Positions 19,471 through 30,262 are shown, counted from the first letter of the stretch. The stretch is 64,000 bases of DNA from Tetraselmis striata (GCA_006384855.1 VCJN01002425.1:62001-126000), one strand, 5' to 3'. Translations and numbers: made by a program. Notes: generated by a model not told the origin, from the letters alone.

Positions 19471-19947
19471 TAGCAAGCGCCCCTCCTGTATCTGATCGTA
19501 CATCTCCAGCATTGCAGCATGCGTCTAGTGGGGCGCTAGCTACTTGATCAATTTGACCGCATGCTTGCTCGAGAGGGAGCTTTCCAACCTCGTGGTGGGT
19601 CATGCAGGAGCAGCAGCAATCAGCGCTGCCAATGATACTTCGTGAGGAAGCCTCAGAGGCAGCGTGTGACAGTGCAGCATGCAGCAAGTATATACTCGCG
19701 CGTCGCCCTGCCTGCTGTAGCTGGCATTTATTGATTGTGGCAAACAGCAGTAAGCAGCGGTGCCTGGCTCCGTGTTTTGCCACCCCTCTACTGACCCCTA
19801 TACCACCCTGTAGCGTGTTTTTTTCCTTTTCTGTTCTATTCTGGGATTATTCTAATCTCTGGGATTCTTTGTTTGCTCGCTCAGGGTGTTTTAGAGTTTG
19901 TGAAGGTTGCCTTGGAGACAAGAAGCAGCTGAGGGTGATTTAGCATC
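19471..19947. other. 3' flank of the phosphatase-like gene
   Basis: No recognisable coding or RNA feature up to the start of the LTR-like repeat. Confidence 0.5.
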
Positions 19948-20404
19948 TGTTACGGTTCTCAGGGCTCAACAGAGCCCTTTGTACTGTCAGCAGCTACACC
20001 TGCTGGCTATGGGCTAAGCTGGGGCTGCTAGCTGGTGCACCTTGACACTGCTGTGGTCTAGTATATAATGCATGTTGAGCCTCCATTCTGGCGGCTCCCG
20101 TCTCTAAACTACTGGTTGAGATGGCGCCCAGAGTTGCATGACCATCTGAGGTCATTCTAGAGTGGGCATCTTCGCCACATGCCTGGGCGCTGATGGCTCT
20201 CTAGGCGCTCGGCTCCTGGGGGAACTCTCAGCTCCTTAATATATCACGCCATATATGTAAGATGTCTAAGTACTACTGCCAAATATCGGCGCAACACATC
20301 CAGCTCCCAGTGGGCAGTGCAGCCTGCCTAACACTGCAGCTGGTGGTCTTACAGTCAGATCAGCGGATCAACAAGAGACCAGTGTAATCTAGTACTACTT
20401 AACA
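19948..20404 (-). repeat. Copia LTR, copy 1
   Basis: On the minus strand it begins TGTTAAGTAG immediately after the purine-rich GAGGAGGGG and ends ...AACA. It is closely similar over about 420 bp to 21097-21521. The outer boundary at 19948 is set only by the terminal CA dinucleotide. Confidence 0.7.
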
Positions 20405-21071
20405 CCCCTCCTCACGCGTTGCTGCGGCTTGCGTATCATTCATGACCTCAGCGCTGAGTGCCTCAAATTGACGTCGTGGCAGTGCCTTGGTAAACATGTC
20501 TTCACACATCTCGTGAGTGGGCACATAGTGGATGTGCACGGCACCTGCTTGATGGGCGCCCCGCACGAAGTGAAGTCGGATGTCCAGATGCTTGGTGCGC
20601 GCTGACGTTGCATCCGTGGTGGCGATGACTATGCACGCCTGGTTGTCTTCACCAACGGGAGTGGGTGCTGTCTGCCGGAAGCCCAGTTCTCCTCGCATCT
20701 GGCGCAGGCAACCTGTCTCTTGCACTGTCATGCAGAGAGCGGTGTACTCTGCCTCTGCTGTGGATATGGCCACCAGTGCCTGTAATTTCGACAGGAATCT
20801 GATTGCTCCTCCGCAAAGGAAAAAGACGTGGCCAGTTGTAGATTGGCATTGACTGGGGTAGGTCGTTGGCGTCACCGTATCCAGGTAGTGTCAGCTTGTC
20901 GTCACCACGGAAGGTGATTCCACGGCTGCGTGTCCCCTTGAGGTGCCTCAGACACTGTCTTGCGTCCTCCATGTGTGTCTCGGTTGGGGTAGACATGAAG
21001 CGGCACAGCCGGGCGAATGACTGGCCAATATCTGGCCAAGTGGCGGCTGCGGCGTAGAGCAGAGCTCCCAC
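20399..21071 (-). pseudogene. Copia RNase H fragment, copy 1 (frameshifted)
   Basis: Carries the copia RNase H landmarks AEAEYTALC, RTKHLDIRLHFVRG and YVPTHEMCEDMFTKALP. The frame breaks near 20855: the upstream part (LLYAAAATWPDIGQSFARL ... GYGDANDLPQS) is in a different frame from the downstream part. At 21071 it is truncated abruptly into the second LTR-like repeat. Near-duplicate of 21516-22200. Confidence 0.85.
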
Positions 21072-21096
21072 AAGGCTGCGGTAGGTTCGACGTAGC

Positions 21097-21521
21097 CCGT
21101 AGTACTATCAGCAGCTACACGTGCTGGCTATGAGCTCAGCTGGGGCTGCTAGCTGGTGCACCTTGACACCGCTGTGGTCTAGTATATAGTGCATGTTGAG
21201 CCTCCATTCTGGCGGCTCCCGTCTCTAAACTACTGGTTGAGATGGCGCCCAGAGTTGCATGACCATCTGAGGTCATTCTAGAGTGGACATGTTCGCCACA
21301 TGCCTGCTGATGGCTCTCTAGGAGCTCGTCCCCTGGGAGAGCTCTCAGCTCCTTAATATATTACGCCATATATGTAATATGCCTAAGTACTACTGCCAAA
21401 TATCGGCGCAACACATCCAGCTCCCAGTGGGCAGGGCAGTCAGCCTAACACTGCAGCTGGTGGTCTTACAGTCAGATCAGCAGATCAACAACATACCAGT
21501 GTGATCTATTTCTACTTAACA
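21097..21521 (-). repeat. Copia LTR, copy 2
   Basis: Direct repeat of 19980-20404 with scattered substitutions and small indels. It again starts TGTTAAG after a GAGGAGGGG purine tract on the minus strand. Confidence 0.75.
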
Positions 21522-22460
21522 CCCCTCCTCACTGCTTGCTGCGGCTTGCGTATCATTCATGACCTCAGCGCTGAGTGCCTCAAATTGACGTCGTGGCAGT
21601 GCCTTGGTAAACATGTCTTCACACATCTCGTGAGTGGGCACATAGTGGATGTGCACGGCACCTGCTTGATGGGCGCCCCGCACGAAGTGAAGTCGGATGT
21701 CCAGATGCTTGGTGCGCGCTGGTGTTGCATCCGTGGTGGCGATTACTATGCACACCTGGTCGTCTTCACCAACGGGAGTGTGCTGTCTGCCGAAGCCCGG
21801 TTCTCCTCGCATCTGGCGCAGGAACACTGTCTCTTGCACTGTCATGCAGAGAGCGATGTACTCTGCCTCTGCTGCGGACAGGGCCACCAGTGCCTGGAAT
21901 TTCGACAGGAATCTGATTGCTCCTCCCCAAAGGAAGAAGACGTGGCCAGTTGAGATTTGCATTGACTGGGGTAGGTCGTTGGCGTCACCATATCCATGTA
22001 GTGTCAGCTTGTCGTCACCACGGAAGGTGATTCCACGGCTGCGTGTCCCCTTGAGGTGCCTCAGACACTGTCTTGCGTCCTCCATGTGTGTCTTGGTTGG
22101 GGTAGACATGAAGCGGCACAGCCGGGCGACTGACTCAGCAATATCTGGCCAAGTGGCGGCTGCGGCGTAGAGCAGAGCTCCCACAAGGCTGCGGTAGGTG
22201 CCGACCTCAGTGTCGGGGCACGGTTCGGACTCACGGGGGTCTTGGGCTAAACAAGGCGCTGTAGGCTCTGAGGATCGGGGCGTCGGGGGTAAAGCACTGT
22301 CTTCAGGAGTATCACTGCCGTTGCTGTCTGGGGCGCCGTATCGGTGTAGTGGTTGACTTGGCCAGTGCACACGCCTCACAGAACGGTAACCTGACGTGCT
22401 GGAGTTGACCATAGCGGGGGATGTCGTGGCCCGCCAGGGCGGCATCCATTGCCCGCTCAT
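21516..22460 (-). pseudogene. Copia pol C-terminal part: RNase H, copy 2
   Basis: A single open frame through SLVGALLYAAAATWPDIAE, GYGDANDLPQS, GHVFFLWGGAIRFLSKFQAL, AEAEYIALC, HLDIRLHFVRG and FTKALP. This is the RNase H and C-terminal part of a copia polyprotein, without the RT palm that normally precedes it. The upstream 100 residues (Pro/Ser-rich, HRYGAPDSNGSDTPEDS) resemble the linker before RT, so a deletion has joined the integrase linker to post-RT sequence. Confidence 0.85.
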
Positions 22461-23100
22461 GGAGATGACCGAGACGAGCGCTCCGCAGCATCTTGGTATG
22501 TTTCTTCGGTGAGCGCACTGCCAGCAGGCCTGTGGAGCTCGATGTGTCGGCGGACAGCGATGACTGAACAGTAGTGATTGCTGTGCTCAGCACAAAGAGC
22601 TGACCATTGACCTCAATGGGGACAGATACGGCGTCGGATAGCTGCATGGCATTGCGCCGAGCTGTCATCAGCACCTTGAAATCCGGGTTAGCTATCTGAG
22701 CGGCTCGCGCACTGAACAGCCTAAGTACGCGTCCATTTGATTTCGATGCCAGGTCGGGCACGAGTAGGCTGTTGCGGACCATAGAAGACACAGTGCGTCC
22801 ATCCTCAGTCTGCATGGTAAGGTGCATTGTGCCCACACCCACTGCGTAGGCGCCAAGCCCACTGACCCATCGCCGGCTTATCGTTTGGTAATCACCGGCG
22901 CTGGCATAGTCTGCGAAGCAGGCTGCCATGTGGGACGTGGCACCGGCGTCGAAAACCCATTGGTCAGGAAAGCTGTGGATGCTGGGCAGGGCTGTTTCAT
23001 CCCTCCAGGATGTCAATGAGATGCCGAGAGCCAACCAGCGAGCAACGTTGGCATCAATAACGCTCCAAGTGCACGATGTCGTAGGTCCTCAGATATCCCT
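22312..23100 (-). pseudogene. Copia aspartic protease and GAG-pre-integrase domain
   Basis: The protease signature WVFDAGATSHM (Ala where Ser/Thr is usual after Asp) is followed about 150 residues later by a GAG-pre-integrase region, LGHLHERAMDAALAG ... FCEACALAKSTTTP, with paired His and Cys of the integrase zinc finger. The frame stays open upstream of 23034 and overlaps the methyltransferase frame in the -1 register. The integrase DDE core is absent: soon after STTTP the sequence passes into the pre-RNase H linker. Confidence 0.85.
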
Positions 23101-24151
23101 GGGAGGTTGAGCGTGGACTGATCGAAGCCTGTGCTCTCGCAGCAGATGTCGCAATCGGGTTCCGTCCAGACTCCATCGAGAAGCAGCATGCCGCGGCCCG
23201 GAGTTGGGCCGTGCATTCTACATGCCCAGGTTCCCTTGCGAGACAGGAGTTTTGGAAGGACGCTGTCTTTCAGGTGCGGGGGAGCCGCCCATGCAGGCGA
23301 GAAGTTGCCACGGGTAAGCATGTCATCCACTGTCATCGGTGGTCTCACAAATCGCTGATAGTGTCGTCGCAGATCATCGAAACTGTGAATATTGGTCCAG
23401 AATAGAGTGTCGCGTCGTGCGGTGGAGCAGCCCAGTTTAAGCGCCCGTGCAAGCATGGACTGCGCAAGGGCTGCGCGGATCTGTGGTGATCGAGCCGCGC
23501 CAGTGACATTTTCCACCACGTAGTTGAGACCATGCGGCTGTTGGCGCTGGATCTCATAAGTGAGTCTGGTTGCCGCATGGAATGCCCGTGCTCGGTCGTC
23601 TCGCAGGCCTGTACCGAGGTCCGCAGCAGAGAACGGTTGACATGGTGGAAAGCTGACCAAAAAGTCGACAATTGGCAGGGACTGGAAGTCCTTAGCCAAG
23701 AGTTGGTTGACATCTTGTGATGGGAGGCGATTAAACGCATTGTACAGGCTGCACGTGGCAAGCTGTGAGACCATTTGCGTTGCAGAGTATGTAGCTCTGA
23801 CTGAGCTGCGGCTGCGATTGCACGGTTGTTCTCCACCAGTGTCACCATACCGAAATGATGCCCCAATGAGCACAGCTCATCAAGGATGGCGAAGGTTGCT
23901 CCGCTGCAGAGGCCAACGTAGTGAATAGGCCGTGACTTGCTGAAGGCCGTGCTATCTGGTTTCAGGTGTTTCAGGCTCCGACAGGGGAGCAATGTTGTCC
24001 TCGATGTCACGCTCTTTCTGTTGGCATGCAGCCCATGCTGACAGTTGGTCTGTAGCGTCAGTGCGGGTGCACCAATGCTGCGCGCGGCGGCGAGCTCGGC
24101 GGCGTTGACGCTGTGTGCGGCGTCGCCATCGTCGCTTGGCATCGCGGTCAA
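23013..24151 (-). pseudogene. C5-cytosine DNA methyltransferase module inside the copia element
   Basis: Predicted DNA (cytosine-5) methyltransferase, normally using S-adenosylmethionine. Motif I-like IHYVGLCSGATFAILDEL is followed by VTLVENNRAIAAAA (SAM-binding acidic turn). After a frameshift near 23795, motif IV PPCQPFS with the nucleophile Cys comes next, then motif VI ENV and the C-terminal RHRALGALLMPTLLAGWL block (motif X position). About 380 residues in two frames. The second frame stops at 23013, within the open protease frame. Placement between gag-like and protease regions, same strand and overlapping frames argue that it belongs to the element rather than to a host gene. As it stands the frameshift would prevent a full product unless the genome has sequence error there. 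Confidence 0.8.
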
Positions 24152-24267
24152 TCAGCCCATTGTCATGGTGACGAGGTTCATCGTGATGTAATTCTGCGAG
24201 CGCTGTCAGCTCACGCCTCAGGTAAGCATCTCCCGGGGAGTCATCATCCTAGTCCGGATCACTGCTG

Positions 24268-25027
24268 TCATCGGTGGAGTCGGGAGCGAGACGGCGTGCC
24301 AGGGTCGGTTTCTCCCTTCGCGTGTTTTGTGCGCGCAGAGCGCTCATGCTCATCCTCATCAGAGTCATCTGATGTGTCAGAGTCGGATTCGATACCAGGC
24401 ATGTCTCCATCACTGTTTGTCTGGTTAGTGTGGGTATTGTTGATATGCATCAAGTTGCCTACGCCTGGAGTGTTGCGCAACCATCTGGAGTGCGTTGATA
24501 GTGGATGCCATGCCGGGCGCGGGATGTTCATGGCGGATGATGAGCGCATTGAACAGATCCTCGGCTTTCTAGCGAGCAGGTGAGAGCCATAGAAGTCGTA
24601 GCCTTGAGGTGTGCTCTGAAACGTTTCCACAGCCGCAACTGCAGCTGAGCTCTCCACCTGCTCTGTGTGAGAATTGCGAGCCAGAGAGGTCTTGTCTGGC
24701 TGAGCAGGCGTCTTGGGCGGGGGCTGGCGTCGGCCCTGCTTGCGGCAGAAAGCCTGAGACATCTGGCGCTTGGTGCGACAGCCACTCGGCAGGAGCGCGG
24801 TTTGCTGCGGCGATGCGGCTGGTACATGCTTGACATTGGTACACGTACTGATGTAGCCATTTGAGCTTGTTGTCATGGCGTTGCGAGGGGCTGAGGATTT
24901 CCGGCTCCGAAATTAACTCCTCGATTTCCATGACATGTGCTGCAACCACCACCTCCATCGCGGCTTGTGTGGCCCGTTTTTCCACCGCGAGGCCATGTGC
25001 TCGCGCGAGTGTCGCACGCTGACGCAC
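24268..25027 (-). pseudogene. Possible gag region of the copia element
   Basis: Two overlapping minus-strand frames upstream of the methyltransferase: a Pro/Gln-rich, Ser-rich part and an acidic tail (DSDTSDDSDEDEHE). Position suggests gag, but no CCHC knuckle was found. No confident identity. Confidence 0.35.
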
Positions 25028-27200
25028 AAGTGTTGGTGTATCTTCATGTGTTGGTGCCTGTCTGCATGCCGCACATGCGGCGGTTGGAGAGGACGTTGTG
25101 GGCTACGTTGGCAGCATGTACCAGCGTAAACGATGGTCAAATCATCACACCAAGAAGCCCCCCCACTGAACCCTACAAGCAGGATATGATTACAGTTCTG
25201 GAAGACATGCTCTTCACTATGCAGTCTGACTTAGCAAGCGCGAAAGCTGAGGCAGCAGAGCTTTCGTCAGCTTTGCAAGAAGCGCAACATTTCGCACGGG
25301 AGGCGCGGGCTCATGCCAGCTCAAGCAGTACCCACGCTGTTCGGGGGGCAAAAGCAGCTAGTGGTGCTGTTGCTCATCACGCTGCAGCAGTGCGCAAAGT
25401 CCAGGATGCATGCAATGAGAATGAGCAGCTTCGGGCAACCCTACTGGCTGAAGAGCGCATTAATCGGAACACGTGTGAGGAGCTGAAATTGCTAGTGCCA
25501 AAAGGAGCCGCGAAGAGGCCTTACGGCAGTTGGAAAACTAGCGCAAAACGACACGCCTCCAGTCGACGGAGACAGCCAAGCAGCGCACAATCCTGTCATT
25601 CAGCTCCGCGCCGCCAAGAGAGGTATCCGGCAACTATACCATCCCAAAGCTGTTTGAGGGGTTGGGGCTGCGAAAGACTGGCAGTGGCGATCCCATCCCC
25701 AGAGATTTGGAGGACACCAGCTTCCAGAAGCATCCAGCTGAACCGGGGGCAAAACGGCAGAGTCAGCTCATGGAGAGACTCAACTATCCAAACGATGCAG
25801 TGTTGGAAACGTATCTCCATGATCCAACTTAAAAAGACACTTTGTTTGAGATGTACGCTGCTTGCCGGTACATGCTCGCGCGGCTGCACAATGCCTTGGC
25901 AATTGACCTGATTTCATTGCAGCACAACAATTTTCTGAATAACGTCACATTTTTGTATTAGGGAATGCACATCATCTGCGCAGACATGCTTTCTAATGGC
26001 TATCGCGTCTAAGATGCCCATCGTCACCGGCGCAGTGGAAATGTTCAATTTGTCTCAGGACCCAAATGAGCGGTCCCAAATCTTGTCCACACTGGTGCGC
26101 GTGTTTGACCGCCATAGCCTGAACAACCTTGGCTTCAAGGGTGCTATTTCCAAGCACGCCTTCACGCGTGCCGGCACCATGCTGCTGCATTCGGACCGGG
26201 ACGACAAAAGTGGAATCACCTCACACAGATCCGGCGCACCCGTGGGAATTGCCTTATGGCGTATTGGCGCTTCGAATACAGCCCAGACGGAACATGGCTT
26301 AGCATCACGTTCTTCAAGCATGCCATCTGTGGCGAGGGACGCTTCATTGGTGCAGACATGGTAGCCAAGAACTTTGTGGACGGCACACCGCAAGGGCCGA
26401 CAGGGGTGAAGATCCAGGGCTGCGTCTTTTGTGAGGCTGCGGAGAAGTTCAAACGGACGCCTGTCACTGCCATTCCACCATTACCCGGAGGAGCTGTGGA
26501 GGGGGCGCAACCCCAGCATGATGCTGCTACTCGCCCAGTAGGCGGAGATGCAAGCAACGTCGTCCTGGACGCCGATACAGCGCATGTCCAGCCCCCTGCC
26601 CGTGTTGGTCTGTGCACGAAGCGCAAACCAGGTCTGCAAGAGTAGGACAGGCAGAAATGTGTGAAAATAGCCCAAGATAGGCATGCCGCAGAGCAAAGAA
26701 CCTATCATGGACCTCCGGAGCAGCGGCGGCAAAGGGCATTGGTGCCATGTGAAAGGTTGCAGGCGCTTTTTCATGTGACAGCATATGTATTTTTTGCCTC
26801 AAATTGTATGGGTACATGTGCAGCTTACATCATAGCGCTGATAGTTTGTGCGTAATGCTCGTTTTGTCTAATAGGTCTACATTCTGGTTGCAAAAGCACA
26901 TGGAGGGTGATGGCTGCCCTGACGCAGGCACCAATCCATTTCGGTGCAGCACGTACCGCTTGAAGAAATCGGTGCCCTTCTGTCATCAACGCCATGTGCC
27001 GCGCGAAGAGTGTCTGTGGACATCCGGCGCATCTGGCAAGTGCAAGTTCCGTGCTCCGGAATCGCCGGAGCATTGGTCTTTCCGGACTCAGTTTTCTGGG
27101 CACAAGCAAGCATTATTTGTTAGCAAATGGCACAGACAGTGATAAAGAAGAAGAATTTGGCAGCAAGCTTGCCGGACCTTTTATTGGACAATGATGATTA
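24937..27200 (+). pseudogene. Unrecognised decayed coding region (coiled coil, then Cys-rich)
   Basis: Plus-strand fragments read in shifting frames. 25180-25500: Ala/Glu-rich coiled coil (MITVLEDMLFTMQSDLASAK ...). 25620-25910: KLFEGLGLRKTGSGDPIPR and DTLFEMYAACRYMLARL. 25996-26240: MAIASKMPIVTGAVEMFNLS. 26256-26645: YWRFEYSPDGTWLSITFF ... GADMVAKNF. 26880-27140: Cys/His-rich (CPDAGTNPFRCS, FCHQRHVPREECLW). Frame changes at about 25550, 26250 and 26700 could be introns or decay. The order and single strand suggest one original gene, perhaps of a mobile element. Not recognised. Confidence 0.4.
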
Positions 27201-28330
27201 GGATATAGTTAGTTGGGGATGATGATGGTGTAGAGTAGTTTATATTTCTGCCAGCACATTATTAGTGCGCAATTTAGCATCATCATGGACGCATACAGCG
27301 AGCACATATTTCATGTCGTTTTGTAATGAAAAATGCATCTACAAGCGCTTGGCCAAATTTGGCGCATGGGGCTTCGCCCCCCGACCCCCATGGACCAGGA
27401 CTACGTTGACCGTTGACCCGTTGACCCGTTGACCGCGCTCTCAGGACCAAGGGTCATTTCCCGTAGAATCCCATACATACTTCTCATTTATCAACTCTTA
27501 AGTGGCCCGGACGTGAGCAGGGAGGCGGGCAGGCAGGCTCCCCCGCTCTCGATTTCGGAAATGGATCGCTGCAGTACCTAATACTAATCGACAGAACTCC
27601 ACGCGGGTCGACCCATTGCATTCCAGGTTTGGCCGCTCCGGATTCCAGTACTTGATAGAACACGCAGGTCGCACCGGTAGTGTCGAATTTCGCGGCCACT
27701 CAACTGGAAGGGATAAGGGAACATATCTGGCCAAGGCACTACGGGTAACTGGATTGGCGACGACTCAACGACTACAGCCGATCCAGTTGCCTGGGCTTTA
27801 TGTTGCGGTGATCTCGTATCGTAGTACTTTACAGCAGGACTTCTCTTCGCAGTGGATGTCATCTTCTTGTACTTGTGTAAATTAGCGACTTCAGTTCAGG
27901 AAAAATCCACAGCTTAATAAAGCAGTATCGGGACTGTACCCTGTACTAAAATATCACTACTAGATCAGCATCAAGATCACTAGCTAGATCACCTGTAGTA
28001 TGTAAAAAGTCCGGGGACGAAAAAAAGCTGTAATAAAAATGAATTCAAGCCACCGAAAAGTACTGGTGCCCGTAGTAGGTATGTAGGTCGTCGTAGCCTC
28101 GTAGGGCCCCTTGCGTTGATCCCGCCGTGTGCTGATAATATCCGCTGCAAGGGTTTCCCTGCCAGTCCAGTCCCGGAGGCGGAGGCGAAAAAAAATCCGC
28201 CCAGCCAGTACCCGTACAGCAGTACGGTACTGGTACTGTACCTATGTTGGCGGATTTGTTACTGGCCCACTGGTGTGAATTACAAAAAGGACAGTTCCCC
28301 AGAATTAGAAAATCAACACAGCAAGCCGCC
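27200..28330. other. Non-coding stretch
   Basis: No gene recognised. Holds a tandem TTGACCCG array at about 27404-27434 (four units). The 28000-28330 part shares AGCCGCC/AAAAGCGGCCCGC words with the LINE 3' end at 49.05 kb and with 31.8 kb. Confidence 0.5.
27404..27434 (+). repeat. Tandem CGTTGACC, about four units
   Basis: Consecutive CGTTGACC units, the first one base short, directly visible. Confidence 0.85.
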
Positions 28331-28334
28331 TAAA

Positions 28335-28850
28335 AGCGGCCCGCATCCCGCATGAGGCGGGATGGATGAGTGATACGCGCACGGTTCAGAGTCCGGGCCA
28401 CGCGAGCACGTGTGTGTGTGGGTGATCCTCGGACGTGCTGTGCAGCTTCAGCAACGGGATGGCAGACGAATCTGCGCCGTCTGATGAGGCAGCGAGCGCG
28501 CTCTCGAGCGGCCACCAAGCTCAGGACCCCGAGGAAATCTCTTGCGAGCAAGGCCTCCTGGTGAGCCCGGGTGATGCACCGAGTGCCCCGCGATGAGAGG
28601 GCACCCCGATCCGCAGCCAAGCATGCGATACCACGCACTGTGCGGTGCACCCCCTTGCTCACCTCACTCACTGTGCCGAAGACCATGCCCGTGTACTCCG
28701 ACATATCCAGGATGTCTCGAAGAGGACCCTTCTGCCCGGGCTCCGTGTTGTGCCACGCCGCATCCCGCGCAGCCAACCCCCCTTGTATGTCGCCCAACAG
28801 GGAGCGCTCAAACCGATCCACAGCCGTGGCCCGAGGCACTGGCCCACTGG
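28335..28850 (-). mobile_element. 5'-truncated copy of the LINE 3' end
   Basis: Minus-strand sequence matches 48545-49070 closely. It encodes TAVDRFERSLLGDIQGGLAARD and PLRDILDMSEYTGMVFGT in the same order, then the shared 3' untranslated region. It ends in the hairpin CATCCCGC-ATGAG-GCGGGATG and the GCCGC-C-TAAAA-GCGGC hairpin. Homology stops abruptly near 28850, the typical outcome of incomplete reverse transcription. Confidence 0.85.
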
Positions 28851-29438
28851 TAGCGACTCCCGAAAAGGGACTGCAGTGCAGTAACCCAAACAGCCCCAAA
28901 TATCACTGGATAGCGTTTCGATGGCGCCCGCCAATGAGAACAAGCCATATGGCGACAGTTCCGGCGGTCCGAGCGCCGCGGATAGCACCGTACTCGCTTG
29001 TACAGTACCATCACACGTCGCCGCATCGGGGCACATACCAGTAGACCACACACACCAGCCGAACCTATCCTCACTTTACGCTCACCGTGCTCATCCTCCT
29101 CTCGTCACTCTTCGTCAATTACATGGAGGGTTACCAGTCTGCCGCGGAGCAAGGCGCAGCAGCGATGGCGGACGAGGCGATGGCAGCGGACAGCACCGGC
29201 GCCGCAGCGGCCAGCACTGCAGCCAACAGGTTAGCACGAGTGCCACAGCCGGCTGTTGGGGCGGCACCCAGTGCGAGAACAGCCGTGCCGTCTGGTCTTT
29301 TTTCGTGCCGCATGACACTAGCCTACCGCCCGACGAGAGTAGGAAGTCGAACGTCCTGTGTTGTTGGTTGTGCCACTTAGCCGACACGGGCGGCCTACAC
29401 GGCTCACTGCCCCACGAGGGCCCCCACGCCTTGTCACC

Positions 29439-29726
29439 ATGCACTTAAGAAATAGAACGAACCTGGATAACATGGGTGCCTGGGTCTTTATTCAGAAGAA
29501 TCTGGATTTGGATGCCAAGGTCAAGGAGCTACTGGCGTCGTACTACGGGGAGGCTGCTTTCAGCGCCGTGGCGGCGGATCTACTCAAGCCATGCGGGGAG
29601 GATTGGCTGGCCAGCCAAGTCCTTGATGGCGAGGGGGAGGCCAGCCGCATTCAATGGGACGCGGTGGAGTCCATGCTAGAGCAGTATGAGGAGGCAGCGC
29701 CAGCGGATGAGGAGGCGGGGGATTAG
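29439..29726 (+). CDS. Small acidic hypothetical protein
   Basis: ATG at 29439 opens a 95-residue frame: MHLRNRTNLDNMGAWVFIQK, LDAKVKELLASYYGEAAFSA, and a highly acidic C-terminus (MLEQYEEAAPADEEAGD). Codon use is GC-rich and no stop interrupts it. No family recognised. It could be the last exon of a longer gene, because the frame is open for about 80 bp upstream of the ATG. Confidence 0.35.
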   Translation: MHLRNRTNLDNMGAWVFIQKNLDLDAKVKELLASYYGEAAFSAVAADLLKPCGEDWLASQVLDGEGEASRIQWDAVESMLEQYEEAAPADEEAGD

Positions 29727-29954
29727 AGGGTTTTTATGCCATCATGCTTTTTTACGCATGTTTCACTATGCATACGTGGGGACAGCATCATCGTTGGACA
29801 CACACAAATGTACACACAGTAGGCTTTTCCCCTATGTAGGCAATTTAATGATGTATTACAACTTCCACCACGATTGCTGCCCCTCTGCATCCGCCATGGC
29901 AGCCCCTTTGCCCTTCACTGTCCCGCCCTTCCCTTCCCTAAAATCAGCAAATGC

Positions 29955-30066
29955 AGTGCTACTGCAGCCTGCACTGCAGCATGTACTGCAGCCTACTGCA
30001 CTGCACTGCAGCCTGCAGTATTCAAAAGTGGACTGCAGCCCAACCCTGGTAGCGACCAGGGTTGGG
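29955..30066. repeat. CTGCAG-rich cluster and a 10-bp hairpin
   Basis: Six closely spaced ACTGCAG/CTGCAG words (29960-30035) are followed by a perfect hairpin CCAACCCTGG-TAGCGA-CCAGGGTTGG ending at about 30066. No associated gene is evident. Confidence 0.7.
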
Positions 30067-30262
30067 ATTAACACACGTACACACAATAAGTTAGGTCGTC
30101 AAGTAAAGTCATTTTAAATAAGTAAACTTGGGGTCGACTTAAGTGCTCGAATAGCAGGAAATTGAATCCGCAAAAACAAGCAATTACGCAGCCACTTGTT
30201 GCGGCGAGCCTCACGGCAGCAGGGCAGCACAAGCAGCAAGGCTTAAAAAGCAGGCCAACAAC

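Larger units (their letters stand above)
19948..24900 (-). mobile_element. Decayed Ty1/copia retrotransposon with a cytosine methyltransferase module
   Basis: Reading on the minus strand: a possible gag region (about 24.9-24.3 kb), C5-cytosine methyltransferase (24.1-23.0 kb), aspartic protease and GAG-pre-integrase (23.0-22.3 kb), a junction where the integrase core and reverse transcriptase should be, RNase H (22.2-21.5 kb), an LTR-like repeat, then a second RNase H plus LTR copy (21.1-19.9 kb). The order protease, integrase zinc finger, RNase H is copia-type. A polypurine tract GAGGAGGGG directly precedes TGTTAAG at both LTR starts. No 5' LTR was found on the high-coordinate side, so the element is incomplete as well as internally deleted. 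Confidence 0.85.

Noticed and set aside
23013..24151. Methyltransferase as an independent host gene
   Set aside because: It lacks a host-like intron structure, overlaps the copia protease frame and shares its strand. Kept as part of the element, though this cannot be fully excluded.
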